Shown in pieces: positions 16,479 through 24,794 of a stretch of 64,000 nucleotides of DNA. Numbering within the stretch: the stretch's first letter is position 1; the number at the start of each line of letters is the position of its first letter. Made by a program: the position numbers and the translations under genes. This DNA comes from Secundilactobacillus hailunensis (GTDB lineage: Bacteria; Bacillota; Bacilli; Lactobacillales; Lactobacillaceae). The notes below the pieces were generated by a model. It made no database searches. It worked only from the letters and a program-made list of their open reading frames with translations, and was not told the origin of the DNA. The DNA lies in NCBI RefSeq assembly GCF_005405185.1, contig NZ_BJDO01000002.1, forward strand, positions 57,651 through 121,650. Direction: 5' to 3'.

Positions 16479-17558
16479 ATGGCAACTGATTATAAAATTA
16501 TGGTGCAAAACGTCACCAAAGAATATGATTTATTTAAGACTCAATCGGAAAAACTGCGGGCTTTCTTTGCGATAAACCGGAAGCCGGTACCGCATTTTTG
16601 GTCACTAATGGGAGTTTCTCTTAAGATTATGCCTGGTGAAACGTTAGGGCTAATTGGGGTCAACGGTTCTGGTAAGTCTACCTTATCCAACATTATTTCT
16701 GGCATCATTCCCCAAACTACTGGTTACGTGGATGTTCGTGGGGATACGTCCATTATTGCGATTGGTGCGGGTTTACGGGGTAATTTAACTGGCCTTGAAA
16801 ACATTCGCTTAAAGGCGTTAATGCAAGGATTAACTAATGAAGAAATTGATGGTTTGATGGATGACATTGTCAGCTTTGCAGATATTGGCGATTTCTTGTA
16901 TCAGCCCGTTAAGAGTTATTCTAGTGGTATGAAATCCCGGTTGGGGTTTTCCATTGCGGTCCATGTTAATCCCGATATTTTGATCATTGATGAAGCTTTA
17001 TCAGTCGGCGATGATACTTTTTATCAGAAATGTGTGGATAAGATTGCCGAATTTAAAACTGAAGGTAAGACGATTATCTTTGTCAGTCACTCTTTGAAAC
17101 AAGTTGAAATGCTCTGTGACCGGGTTGCTTGGATTCATTATGGTAACCTTAAAGAAATTGGCGATACCGAAACGGTGGTTACCGACTATCGTGAGTTCGT
17201 AAAGTGGTTTAAAGATCTAAATAAGAAAGAAAAGAAACAGTTCCAGTTAAAGATGAAAGAGGCCCAAAAAGAGTTCAATATTGATGATTTTCAAGCTTCT
17301 GTCGTAGAAGATCGAAAGCGGCAAAATCCGGCTGAACAAAACGTGGCTGCCAAAGTGAAGAAGGAATTTTATGGGTCGGTTATCAGCGAAAAGATGTCTT
17401 TGAGCAGTCGCCTGTTAACGTTATTAGTTCTGGTGCTACTGGTCTTTACGTGTTGGACCAATTTGTCTGGTCATTCCTTGACGGAAGTGATCTCGAACCC
17501 GGCGTCACTGACCCATGTTACGAGCCACGTTGATCATACGGGGAGTTTGCACAAATAA
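16479..17558 (+). CDS. tagH: Teichoic acid export ABC transporter ATP-binding protein TagH
   Basis: TagH drives export of lipid-linked wall teichoic acid with the permease TagG. Residues 1-240 form the ATPase: Walker A GVNGSGKST (60-68), signature YSSGM (147-151), Walker B DILIIDE (166-172) and an H-loop FVSHS. A charged linker follows, then a single transmembrane helix (about 312-333) and a short outside tail, the domain order typical of TagH. The tagG gene is not adjacent on either side, which is unusual because the two are commonly paired. The substrate is inferred from the family. Confidence 0.9.
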   Translation: MATDYKIMVQNVTKEYDLFKTQSEKLRAFFAINRKPVPHFWSLMGVSLKIMPGETLGLIGVNGSGKSTLSNIISGIIPQTTGYVDVRGDTSIIAIGAGLRGNLTGLENIRLKALMQGLTNEEIDGLMDDIVSFADIGDFLYQPVKSYSSGMKSRLGFSIAVHVNPDILIIDEALSVGDDTFYQKCVDKIAEFKTEGKTIIFVSHSLKQVEMLCDRVAWIHYGNLKEIGDTETVVTDYREFVKWFKDLNKKEKKQFQLKMKEAQKEFNIDDFQASVVEDRKRQNPAEQNVAAKVKKEFYGSVISEKMSLSSRLLTLLVLVLLVFTCWTNLSGHSLTEVISNPASLTHVTSHVDHTGSLHK

Positions 17559-17586
17559 ATTAGTTTTTAATTAAAAAATGCGAAAC

Positions 17587-17722
17587 TTTCTAATTTAAAG
17601 TGTTATGATATAAATAACCATTTATTTACCCCCTGATTAGTTGTGAAACAAACAGGGATATCTCACATTTAGTGGTATTTTAGGGTTTTAACTGTTCAGT
17701 GAAACAGTTAAAGCCCTTTTTG
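17587..17722 (+). ncRNA. Possible small RNA or structured 3' region after tagH
   Basis: A weak promoter (TTTCTA 17587-17592, TATAAA 17609-17614, 16-bp spacer) would start a ~100-nt transcript at about 17621. It contains a CCCTG/CAGGG hairpin with an inner TTGT/ACAA and ends at a strong terminator. Alternatively all of this is simply the tagH 3' untranslated region. Confidence 0.3.
17682..17722 (+). terminator. Terminator downstream of tagH
   Basis: AGGGTTTTAACTGTT (17682-17696) pairs with AACAGTTAAAGCCCT (17703-17717) and a T tract follows. Confidence 0.88.
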
Positions 17723-17767
17723 TCGTGATTAATCAATAAATTTGGAATGGAATTAATCGGGAAAAGG

Positions 17768-17796
17768 TTGACAGCGCTTTCATTGTGCCTTATAGT
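17768..17796 (+). promoter_or_regulatory. Strong promoter overlapped by a perfect cre site
   Basis: TTGACA (17768-17773) and TATAGT (17791-17796) are 17 bp apart. TGACAGCGCTTTCA at 17769-17782 matches the CcpA operator consensus TGWNANCGNTNWCA at every defined position and covers most of the -35 and half the spacer, so CcpA should repress. Confidence 0.8.
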
Positions 17797-17802
17797 GGTC
17801 TT

Positions 17803-17882
17803 TGTAAGGTATGAATTAATTACCTTCTAATCAATTCTCTTTCTCTCTTATGCCGCCACTATCTTAGATAGTGGCTTTTTTG
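17803..17882 (+). ncRNA. Candidate CcpA-controlled small RNA, about 80 nt
   Basis: Transcription from the cre-covered promoter would begin near 17803 and stop at the intrinsic terminator ending about 17882. No credible coding frame with a ribosome-binding site lies inside. A 5' hairpin (AAGGTA 17806-17811 with TACCTT 17821-17826) is followed by a single-stranded CU-rich stretch (TTCTCTTTCTCTCTTA, about 17835-17850) and then the terminator hairpin. This architecture is typical of regulatory RNAs that pair with ribosome-binding sites. Function is inferred, not shown. Confidence 0.55.
17855..17882 (+). terminator. Intrinsic terminator of the small-RNA candidate
   Basis: GCCACTATC (17855-17863) pairs perfectly with GATAGTGGC (17867-17875) over a 3-nt loop, followed by TTTTTTT. 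Confidence 0.9.
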
Positions 17883-17928
17883 TGTTATGGTATAATATGA
17901 CAGTTAAAAGTGGAGGGAGAATCCGATT

Positions 17929-18237
17929 TTGAAGAGTCACGAAACATTTACACTTATTGAAGAAATTACCCGGCTGGATGGTACCAAGTACATGGAAATC
18001 AGTAACATGGTGCAAAATGGTCGAGCTGAATTGGCGGCTGAACGTGGGTTTATCAAACAGGTCCGTATTTTACAATTAAACATTCCGCATTCTCCACATG
18101 TTGAAGCATATGAGAAATACATTAACGAAAACTATGAGATGCCAACAGAAGCCATGGATCATTTCGAGGAGTGGGCGAAGCCGGAGAAGGTTCAGCAAGA
18201 AGTTGATATGGTCTTAAAAGAAAATCATATTGGTTAA
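17929..18237 (+). CDS. Conserved hypothetical protein, 102 aa
   Basis: A soluble, acidic, mostly helical 102-aa protein without membrane segments or a motif I recognise. It has its own promoter: TATAAT at 17891-17896 with an upstream TGG extended -10. The start is TTG behind a strong GGAGGGAGA 9 nt upstream. The tail EAMDHFEEWAKPEKVQQEVDMVL is rich in Glu and Lys. tRNA-Asn follows. No function is proposed. Confidence 0.75.
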   Translation: MKSHETFTLIEEITRLDGTKYMEISNMVQNGRAELAAERGFIKQVRILQLNIPHSPHVEAYEKYINENYEMPTEAMDHFEEWAKPEKVQQEVDMVLKENHIG

Positions 18238-18255
18238 AATTTGAGGAAAAAGTAA

Positions 18256-18284
18256 TTGCACGTCATGTAAATTTATGGTATAAA
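18256..18284 (+). promoter_or_regulatory. tRNA-Asn promoter
   Basis: TTGCAC (18256-18261) and TATAAA (18279-18284) have a 17-bp spacer and lie 20 bp before the mature tRNA. Confidence 0.65.
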
Positions 18285-18303
18285 TGACTCATGGCGTTTT
18301 AAT

Positions 18304-18375
18304 TGCCCCGTAGTTCAGCGGTAGAATAATTGACTGTTAATCAAGAGGTCGCTGGTTCGATCCCAGCCGGGGCAG
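18304..18375 (+). tRNA. tRNA-Asn (anticodon GTT)
   Basis: Folds as a cloverleaf: acceptor TGCCCCG/CGGGGCA (7 bp), D arm GTTC/GAAT, anticodon loop CTGTTAA, T arm GCTGG-TTCGATC-CCAGC and discriminator G. CCA is not encoded. The first anticodon-stem pair is A/G and is mismatched. U1-A72 and G73 agree with asparagine identity. Confidence 0.93.
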
Positions 18376-18416
18376 TAATTTAAATAAGCGAATGGGTCGG
18401 TTGATTTAGCCCACAT

Positions 18417-18467
18417 ATTAAAAAAGCTGATTACCAGTAAGTAATACTGGTAATCAGCTTTTTTAAT
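18417..18467. terminator. Bidirectional terminator between tRNA-Asn and polyphosphate operon
   Basis: A long perfect stem beginning AAAAAAGCTGATTACCAGT pairs with ACTGGTAATCAGCTTTTTT across a 7-nt loop. It serves both converging transcripts. Confidence 0.93.
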
Positions 18468-18508
18468 TGGTAAAGGGTTCACGTTGACGGATCTTGGACG
18501 TTATCAGC

Positions 18509-19492
18509 TTAATCTTCATTAGGCGTAATGCGGTTCAAAGTGATCTCAGATTTTTCGTGAACGTTTTGCAGCTGCAGTTCTTTTAAGTGTTCAAATAAAA
18601 TGCCTTCACGTAAACCGCTGTTAGAAAAGGTAATGCGGTCAGAATCAAGATACCGCATCAATAAGGTCAATGGCGTTAATCCCCCGACAATAATGTCAGC
18701 TCGTTCTTTACTCAGCCCAGGGATCGCTTTTCGGCCTTCTAAGTCCTGACTGACAATTTTGGCAAAGGTTTCATCGACAGAATGCCGACTCAAACGGTAG
18801 CCGTGAATGTCCTCAAAATCGAGGATATTATTTGAGCGTCGGTTGATCTTGGCCATTGTCCGGTTACTGCCGCCCAGGCCGATAACGGGCAAATTTAACC
18901 CGTTACGCAGCCACCAGATACTGTTGTAGACATCGTTGACAAACGTCATGACTTTAAACAGGCTAGCGGCAGTGATTTGATCAGTCGGCAGGTATTCCTG
19001 AGTTAAATTAACACTGCCTAGGGGAATACTGATGAGGTGGCTGATGGCGCTATTTTGGACCAGCACAATTTCCGAACTGCCACCACCAGTATCCAAAATA
19101 ACCGTGTTGGTTGCAGGAAGGGTTTCGCTGACCCCTAGATAATCATAATAGGCTTCCATAGTGCCCGGCAAAACGTCTAACTTAATGTTTAATTCCGATT
19201 CGACCCGTTTCAGAAACTTTTTTTGATTGACTGCTTGGCGAGTTGCCGCTGTCGCAACTGCTTTAAGCCGGACGTTGTTCATTTTAGAATAAACGGCCTT
19301 AAACTCGTGCAGGGCAGTCATGGTCCGTTCAATAGCTTCAGGCTGCAGAATCTTTTCTTTACCCATATTCTCAGATAGCCGGACGTATTCCTTCATTTGT
19401 TTGACGGTTTCATAGCTGCCATCATTATTAATCTCAGTAATTGTCATGCGAGCTGAGTTGGAACCTAGGTCAATCACCGCAAAGTTTTCCAT
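18509..19492 (-). CDS. ppx: Exopolyphosphatase / GppA family phosphatase (short form)
   Basis: This 327-aa ASKHA-fold PPX/GppA protein removes phosphate from polyphosphate ends or hydrolyses pppGpp. The N-terminal phosphate-1 motif VIDLGSNSARM (about 5-15), the internal VILDTGGGSSEIVLV with the catalytic-loop glycines, and IPLGSVNLTQ are visible. It lacks the C-terminal HD domain present in the paralogue upstream. It is the last gene of a leftward operon and overlaps the end of ppk by one base. Which of the two substrates is used cannot be decided from the sequence. Confidence 0.9.
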   Translation of the reverse strand: MENFAVIDLGSNSARMTITEINNDGSYETVKQMKEYVRLSENMGKEKILQPEAIERTMTALHEFKAVYSKMNNVRLKAVATAATRQAVNQKKFLKRVESELNIKLDVLPGTMEAYYDYLGVSETLPATNTVILDTGGGSSEIVLVQNSAISHLISIPLGSVNLTQEYLPTDQITAASLFKVMTFVNDVYNSIWWLRNGLNLPVIGLGGSNRTMAKINRRSNNILDFEDIHGYRLSRHSVDETFAKIVSQDLEGRKAIPGLSKERADIIVGGLTPLTLLMRYLDSDRITFSNSGLREGILFEHLKELQLQNVHEKSEITLNRITPNED

Positions 19493-21663
19493 TAGTCTGA
19501 TTCACTCCCATCATCGTAATTCAGAGGATTCGGTTGATTTTCAGGACTTAACATGGGTTGAAATTCGGTTGGCGCAGTTGGTTTGGCGTCAGCTTGAGCG
19601 CGCTGGACACGCTGGGTAGCATCCTCAACGAAAGCCGTCTGAGATGCCAGCGGTACCAGTCCGCGCCGGTCAATGTGTTTATAGGAACCATCTGCCTGCA
19701 GGACCCGCGTTTTAACGTTATCTTGCCACATTGTGTCATAGATTTGGAGAACGCGAGCTGCTAGGTCTGGCTGTAGAATTGGGAAGAGTAGTTCCACGCG
19801 CCGGTTGAGGTTACGCGTCATTAAATCGGCACTGGAGAGGTAGACGCTTTTTTGACCGTCGATATCAAAACTATAGATGCGGCTGTGTTCCAAAAAGCGG
19901 CCCACGATGGAGTGTACGGTAATGTTATCGCTAACATCCGGAATACCGGTCTTGAGGCAGCAAATACCACGTACAATTAGATGAATGTGAACGCCGCAGT
20001 GTGACGCTTTGTATAAGGCTTCAATCATTTTCTGGTCTGACAGTGAGTTCATTTTCATCCGGACGGTGACTGGTGTTCCCTTCTTGGCTTCATCACCAGC
20101 TTGAGCTAACTTGTCGGAAATAAAGTCGCGAATGCCATCAGGACTGATGTGTAAGAGGTGGAAGTAGGGTGGCTTGGAGTAGCCAGAGAGCATATTAAAG
20201 ATGTTAGTAGCATCGATGCCCATGTCATTATTCACCGTGAAGAGCCCCATATCGGTGTAGAAATGGGCGGTAACATCGTTATAGTTACCGGTTCCCATGT
20301 GCATATAGCGCCGAATGCCGCCTTGTTCGCGACGGACAACAAGGGATAGCTTACAGTGGGTCTTGAGTCCAATCAGGCCGTAAATGACGTGACAGCCCAT
20401 TTTTTCCAGTTGTTTTGCCCAATGAACGTTGTTCTGTTCATCAAAACGGGCTTTGACTTCCACTAAAACGGTAACTTGCTTACCATTTTGGGCGGCACGG
20501 CCAAGGTAGCGAATGATCGGTGAATCGCCGGATACCCGGTAAAGTGTCATTTTAATGGCTAAAGTATCGGGATCGTTGGCAGCCTGCCGAATAAATTCAA
20601 CCACTGAATCGAATTTATTATAGGGGTGCTGCATCAGCCAATCATGACTGCGGATCGCCGCAAAGATGTCATGGTTCGAATCCAGTTCTTTGGGCTGATA
20701 GGCGGTAAACTTACTGTACTTCAAGTCGTCGTGGTTGATGATCTGGCTGGTCAGCTTACCTAAGAAAGTCAGGTCAACTGGACCGCTGGTTTCGTAAACG
20801 GCGAAGTCAGGGGTCCCCAGCTCTTTGTTCAAGCGCTTTAACAGTTTCTTACTGATGGTGTTTTCAACTTCTAGGCGGATCACTTTGCCGTGTTCACGCA
20901 GCTTTAACTGCTGTTGGACTTCCTTTAACAGGTCGGACGTATCTTCTTCAGCAACGTCGAGATCCATGTCTCGGATGACCCGAAAAACAACGCTTTCCTT
21001 AACGTTATAGTTAACGAATAATTGACCAACGAAGGTCTTAATAATTTCTTCAATGAGAATGAAGGCATTTTCTTCGCCTGGCAGCCGGACCACCCGAGGG
21101 AAGACATCGGGAATCTGTAAGGTGGCGTACAGGCGGTCACCACCGTCACTTGGCGTCAGCTGAATGGCCAGATTAAGCGCATCGTTAGCGATAAAGGGAA
21201 ATGGTCTGGAACTATCATCGGCCATTGGGGTCAATACCGGGTAGAGTTCATCGTGGAAGTAACTCTTGATGAATTGAAATTGTTCGGCCGTTAAATTAGT
21301 CGCTCGTTTAACGTGTACACCGATCTGCTGAACGGCCGGAATCAACGACCGGTTCAGTGTCGTATATTGTTTGATCAACATTTCGTGGGCTCGAACGTTG
21401 ACAGCTCGTAGCTGTTCTTCGGCAGTCAGGCCAGAAGCATCGGGCTGGGGATACTTAACTGCGGCTAATTTTGCTAACGAGGCTACTCTAACCATAAAGA
21501 ATTCATCGAGATTACTTTGGGTAATGCCCAAGAACTTTAAACGTTCAAGGAGCGGATTGCCCTTATCGCGCGATTCCTCTAATACCCGATCATTAAAATC
21601 GATCCAACTGAGCTCGCGGTTGGTAAAATACTTTGGGTTGCTGTAGTTTTTCTTATCACTCAT
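19492..21663 (-). CDS. ppk: Polyphosphate kinase 1
   Basis: PPK1 reversibly transfers the ATP gamma phosphate to a growing polyphosphate chain. The 723-aa protein has the N-terminal helical domain (starts YFTNRELSWIDFNDRVLEE), the central domains with DPDTLAIKMTLYRVSGDSPI, and the catalytic His region RRYMHMGTGNYND followed by a second conserved segment FLEHSRIYSFD. It lies between two PPX genes, with a 4-bp overlap to the upstream one and a 1-bp overlap to the downstream one, so synthesis and degradation are translationally coupled. Confidence 0.97.
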   Translation of the reverse strand: MSDKKNYSNPKYFTNRELSWIDFNDRVLEESRDKGNPLLERLKFLGITQSNLDEFFMVRVASLAKLAAVKYPQPDASGLTAEEQLRAVNVRAHEMLIKQYTTLNRSLIPAVQQIGVHVKRATNLTAEQFQFIKSYFHDELYPVLTPMADDSSRPFPFIANDALNLAIQLTPSDGGDRLYATLQIPDVFPRVVRLPGEENAFILIEEIIKTFVGQLFVNYNVKESVVFRVIRDMDLDVAEEDTSDLLKEVQQQLKLREHGKVIRLEVENTISKKLLKRLNKELGTPDFAVYETSGPVDLTFLGKLTSQIINHDDLKYSKFTAYQPKELDSNHDIFAAIRSHDWLMQHPYNKFDSVVEFIRQAANDPDTLAIKMTLYRVSGDSPIIRYLGRAAQNGKQVTVLVEVKARFDEQNNVHWAKQLEKMGCHVIYGLIGLKTHCKLSLVVRREQGGIRRYMHMGTGNYNDVTAHFYTDMGLFTVNNDMGIDATNIFNMLSGYSKPPYFHLLHISPDGIRDFISDKLAQAGDEAKKGTPVTVRMKMNSLSDQKMIEALYKASHCGVHIHLIVRGICCLKTGIPDVSDNITVHSIVGRFLEHSRIYSFDIDGQKSVYLSSADLMTRNLNRRVELLFPILQPDLAARVLQIYDTMWQDNVKTRVLQADGSYKHIDRRGLVPLASQTAFVEDATQRVQRAQADAKPTAPTEFQPMLSPENQPNPLNYDDGSESD

Positions 21664-23198
21664 TTTGCAGTCACACTCCTTTGCTTTAAGCGCGGTTTCA
21701 AGCCAAACGTTTCTTCAAAAAACTGACTCTTGTATAAAAATTCCCAGTTTTCAAACGATAAATTTTCATTGCTGTAAACGGTAATAATTAATTCTGGACT
21801 TTTAATGGAAACAGAAATTTGGCCAATCTTTTGCTGGCGATCATCATCTAGTGCATCGGCTAGACGTAGGATAGCGGCCAGTTTAGCAACTAAAAGCCGC
21901 TCACTGGTATCTAATTGCTGGAAATGACTTAAGTCCTCACTGGGGGTCGTGGCACTATGATAGCGCGCAATTGCCGCGATGATCTGCCGCTCGTGAACCG
22001 ATAGGCCAATAATACTGGTATGGCGGATGATATAGTCGGAATGCAGATAGTGTTCATGGGCGTCAACATAGGCGCCAACATCGTGGAGAATCGAAGCCAC
22101 TTGCAGTAACAAGCGATCTCGCGAAGTCAGTTGATGGACTGGTTTTAACTGGTCAAATAGGTGCAGAGCAAACTTCGTTACTAGTTGGCAATGAACGGGC
22201 TCTACTCGATAATGGTCAGCCATGTTGGTGGCAGCCGTGATTGTTTGATCGGAGAAATCATACTTGCTATAGCCTTCACGCACCGCCTGGTTAATTGCTA
22301 GTCCATCTAGTACGGTATTATGAGAAAAATGTAGGGTAGTGGCCTGTGTCAGATGAATTAATTTACGAATCAGGAGGATTTCTGGCAGCAGTAACGAAAT
22401 ATCGGTTTCTGCCACACCGTATTGTTCAATCAAAAACTGATCGGAAGCATCGATGACTTGATCAAAGATTGTCTCGAACTGTTCTGCTGTTAGCGTGTGG
22501 TGGTGAGCCTCTTTAAACGTCATCTGACTTAAAGGCATTGAACTCAGTAAAATGAGGTCACTCGGGCCGTCAATGGCTTCTTTGGGGAGGAGCCGCTTAT
22601 AATCAGAGAGCTTACTATCAATATAATCACTAAGCACCTCGACAGAATTTGGCGCACTTTGACGCAAACTTTGCAGATCCTCGGCAATCCGGACGGGCCC
22701 CAGAGAGTAGTAGGTGGAATATAGAAATGATTGCTGGTTGAATTCAGTAATTGTTGTATTACCAGAATTAATGCCAACGAGATATTTCAAATTTTGTTTA
22801 TTTGACAGTTTTTTTTGTTGCTGATCAACTAGTACTGCCTGATTGCGATAATAAGTCTCTTCACTGATCGATAGCCAATTTAACTTAATGCCAGTTTTTA
22901 AAAAGATCTGATCAGCAATAAAATCCGCGTTAATGGCTTTGGAAAGGGCTTCGCTCCCCCAAAGCTGAAAATTGGTCACTTGATAATCGTTCAGCAACTG
23001 CGAAAAGCCACGCAGTGCCGTAGTCATTTGATTGACCAGTTCAAATCGAATGGGTTGATGTCGGTATAAATCATCCCCAACCGGCAATTCTTTGTGGACC
23101 CGTTCGATCGTGTTAAGGCTTTTTAAATCAATGATGAGAAGTTCTAAACCCTGCACTGAGATAATCATTGTGCCAAAGTAGTGGGTTGTGTTTACCAA
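21660..23198 (-). CDS. PPX/GppA phosphatase with C-terminal HD domain
   Basis: This 512-aa protein has an N-terminal PPX-like region that has lost the canonical DxGSNS loop (it reads IISVQGLELLIIDLKS), followed by a C-terminal HD-type domain (ILHDVGAYVDAHEHYLHS, about residues 365-385) as in long exopolyphosphatases and pppGpp phosphohydrolases. I start it at the TTG at 23198 because GGAGG lies 9 nt upstream; an earlier TTG falls inside that Shine-Dalgarno. It precedes ppk with a 4-bp overlap. The degenerate phosphate loop suggests a regulatory rather than a catalytic role for the N-terminal part, which is inference. Confidence 0.85.
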   Translation of the reverse strand: MVNTTHYFGTMIISVQGLELLIIDLKSLNTIERVHKELPVGDDLYRHQPIRFELVNQMTTALRGFSQLLNDYQVTNFQLWGSEALSKAINADFIADQIFLKTGIKLNWLSISEETYYRNQAVLVDQQQKKLSNKQNLKYLVGINSGNTTITEFNQQSFLYSTYYSLGPVRIAEDLQSLRQSAPNSVEVLSDYIDSKLSDYKRLLPKEAIDGPSDLILLSSMPLSQMTFKEAHHHTLTAEQFETIFDQVIDASDQFLIEQYGVAETDISLLLPEILLIRKLIHLTQATTLHFSHNTVLDGLAINQAVREGYSKYDFSDQTITAATNMADHYRVEPVHCQLVTKFALHLFDQLKPVHQLTSRDRLLLQVASILHDVGAYVDAHEHYLHSDYIIRHTSIIGLSVHERQIIAAIARYHSATTPSEDLSHFQQLDTSERLLVAKLAAILRLADALDDDRQQKIGQISVSIKSPELIITVYSNENLSFENWEFLYKSQFFEETFGLKPRLKQRSVTAK

Positions 23199-23221
23199 AA
23201 AAATCGCCTCCAAAATAAGAT

Positions 23222-24043
23222 TTAATAAAAGACTTGGTTGTCCATGATCAACTGACTGATATGTTTTTCAGTTCGCTGGTTTTCTGGTGGCAACGTCATA
23301 TAGTCGCCATACATCCGTGTTAAAATGTCATCGTAGGCGGTGGGGACATTGACCTGTAAGTATTCAAAGGGAACTTGAATTAAGTTACTGATCTCAGTAC
23401 CAGAAAGGATTTCCCGATCATAGCTGTACTGAGAAGCTAAATTTTTATAGTAATTAGAATCGGTGTGCTCATATTGGCGCATGATGCTTTCTCGCTGACG
23501 TTTTAGCTCGTTTAAGTTTTCCAGCTTATCGGGCCCTGGGTCTGGTTTAAGCCGGCGTAACGGCGTATCGAGAAATCCGTAACCGGCCTTGACAATAATC
23601 CGGCTCTCTAGAAGCTTAAAACGAGTGATCTGGCTACGTCTTTGAGCTGGGTCGTCGGGAATCCGGTCGAAAGGAAAGATATCAATAAAAACGCCTTTAC
23701 GTGCATTATTAGCATTTCCCTTTTCTTCAATATAAGTGTAACGATCCAGTAATTTCATATAGCTAAAGCCATAAGCTTCATCTGAATACGCGGTTTGCAA
23801 AAAGTAGTGATCATGGCGTAACTTTGCCGGTGCATACTTAGCAAACTGCTCATAATCGTGCCGGGTCATTCCAATATCCATATCGTCATCCCAGGGAATA
23901 AAGCCCTGATGACGAATGGCCCCTAATAGGGATCCGCCAATTAAGAAATAGTTGAGGGATAATGCATTGCAAAGCGAAATGATCTTTGCTAAATTACCCA
24001 ATTCAACTTGGTGAATTTTTTTAACTAAATTAATATGTTTCAC
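23222..24043 (-). CDS. LicD family phosphotransferase-like protein
   Basis: The 273-aa protein carries the LicD nucleotidyltransferase-fold core: FLIGGSLLGAIRHQGFIPWDDDMDIGM, in which GGSLLG and DDDMD are the nucleotide- and metal-binding residues, then GVFIDIFPFDRIP. Family members attach phosphocholine or other phospho-substituents to teichoic acids or polysaccharides; the acceptor here is unknown. It is the first gene of the leftward operon, 23 bp before the PPX-HD gene, an unexpected partner for polyphosphate genes. A G-rich Shine-Dalgarno GGGGGGTG precedes the ATG. Confidence 0.88.
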   Translation of the reverse strand: MKHINLVKKIHQVELGNLAKIISLCNALSLNYFLIGGSLLGAIRHQGFIPWDDDMDIGMTRHDYEQFAKYAPAKLRHDHYFLQTAYSDEAYGFSYMKLLDRYTYIEEKGNANNARKGVFIDIFPFDRIPDDPAQRRSQITRFKLLESRIIVKAGYGFLDTPLRRLKPDPGPDKLENLNELKRQRESIMRQYEHTDSNYYKNLASQYSYDREILSGTEISNLIQVPFEYLQVNVPTAYDDILTRMYGDYMTLPPENQRTEKHISQLIMDNQVFY

Positions 24044-24230
24044 CCCCCCTTATTTTAAATTCAGTTTAATTTTACACTCTTTTGGAAGTTGATTAAACTC
24101 AGACGCCCATTAAATTTAGGTATTACTAATGATTTTGTTTATTGAAGATTGAGCATGAATATTAGATTAAAGGGCTGGTAGGTCCGGCAGTGTTACTGAC
24201 GTATGGTAATTTACTGAGGTTAATGATAAG

Positions 24231-24244
24231 CTTATTATAATAAG
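24231..24244. promoter_or_regulatory. 14-bp palindrome containing the -10 of the marR-type gene
   Basis: CTTATTATAATAAG is a perfect palindrome whose centre contains TATAAT (24236-24241), 29 bp before the regulator's start. This is the expected arrangement for MarR autoregulation. Confidence 0.6.
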
Positions 24245-24272
24245 AATTTTATTATGGTTAGGGTGAGAAAAA

Positions 24273-24725
24273 ATGGAACGAGCACAGCTATTAGATGAAT
24301 ATATTGATGTGTACATGAAATCGCTTAAATATTTGGATTCCTTTGTGTCTGAGCCGGCAATGAAGTATCACTTGTCGTTCGAACAGTATTTGATCATGCA
24401 TGATATTGCGCAGCAGTCGAACGTGACCTTAGCTCGAATCGCTGATAAGAGAGGGGTGACCCGCAGTGCTATTTCGCGGCAGATCAAAGTCTTATTAAAG
24501 TTAGACTATATTTACCAGCAGCGAGATGAAGCGGATCACCGGCGGCAGTTTTTACGCTTAACACCACGTGGTCAGCAGATCGAGGCGATATTAGCCAAAG
24601 CGGCTGTGAAACGGTTTGGTGGCTGGTTAGATATTTTCGGTGAAGACCGCGCCATGGACCTGCTGGAATTTATTCGTGAGTTTAGCCATGCAGCTAATTT
24701 AGAGAATAAATCACAAATGCCATAG
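24273..24725 (+). CDS. MarR family transcriptional regulator
   Basis: A 150-aa winged helix-turn-helix regulator. The DNA-binding region is VTLARIADKRGVTRSAISRQIKVLLKLDYI (about 50-80), followed by the wing RDEADHRRQFLRLTPRG. It contains no cysteine, so it is not a one-Cys OhrR-type peroxide sensor even though it converges on an OsmC/Ohr gene. A palindrome over its -10 suggests autorepression. The ligand is unknown. Confidence 0.9.
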   Translation: MERAQLLDEYIDVYMKSLKYLDSFVSEPAMKYHLSFEQYLIMHDIAQQSNVTLARIADKRGVTRSAISRQIKVLLKLDYIYQQRDEADHRRQFLRLTPRGQQIEAILAKAAVKRFGGWLDIFGEDRAMDLLEFIREFSHAANLENKSQMP

Positions 24726-24740
24726 GAAAAATATCAATGA

Positions 24741-24792
24741 AAAAGCACCATTTGGACGGTCAGATTAACGGCGGTTCAAATGGTGCTTATTT
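24741..24792. terminator. Bidirectional terminator between marR-type gene and osmC-type gene
   Basis: AAGCACCATTTG pairs with CAAATGGTGCTT at the base of a longer imperfect hairpin, with A and T tracts on the sides. Confidence 0.85.
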
Positions 24793-24794
24793 GG

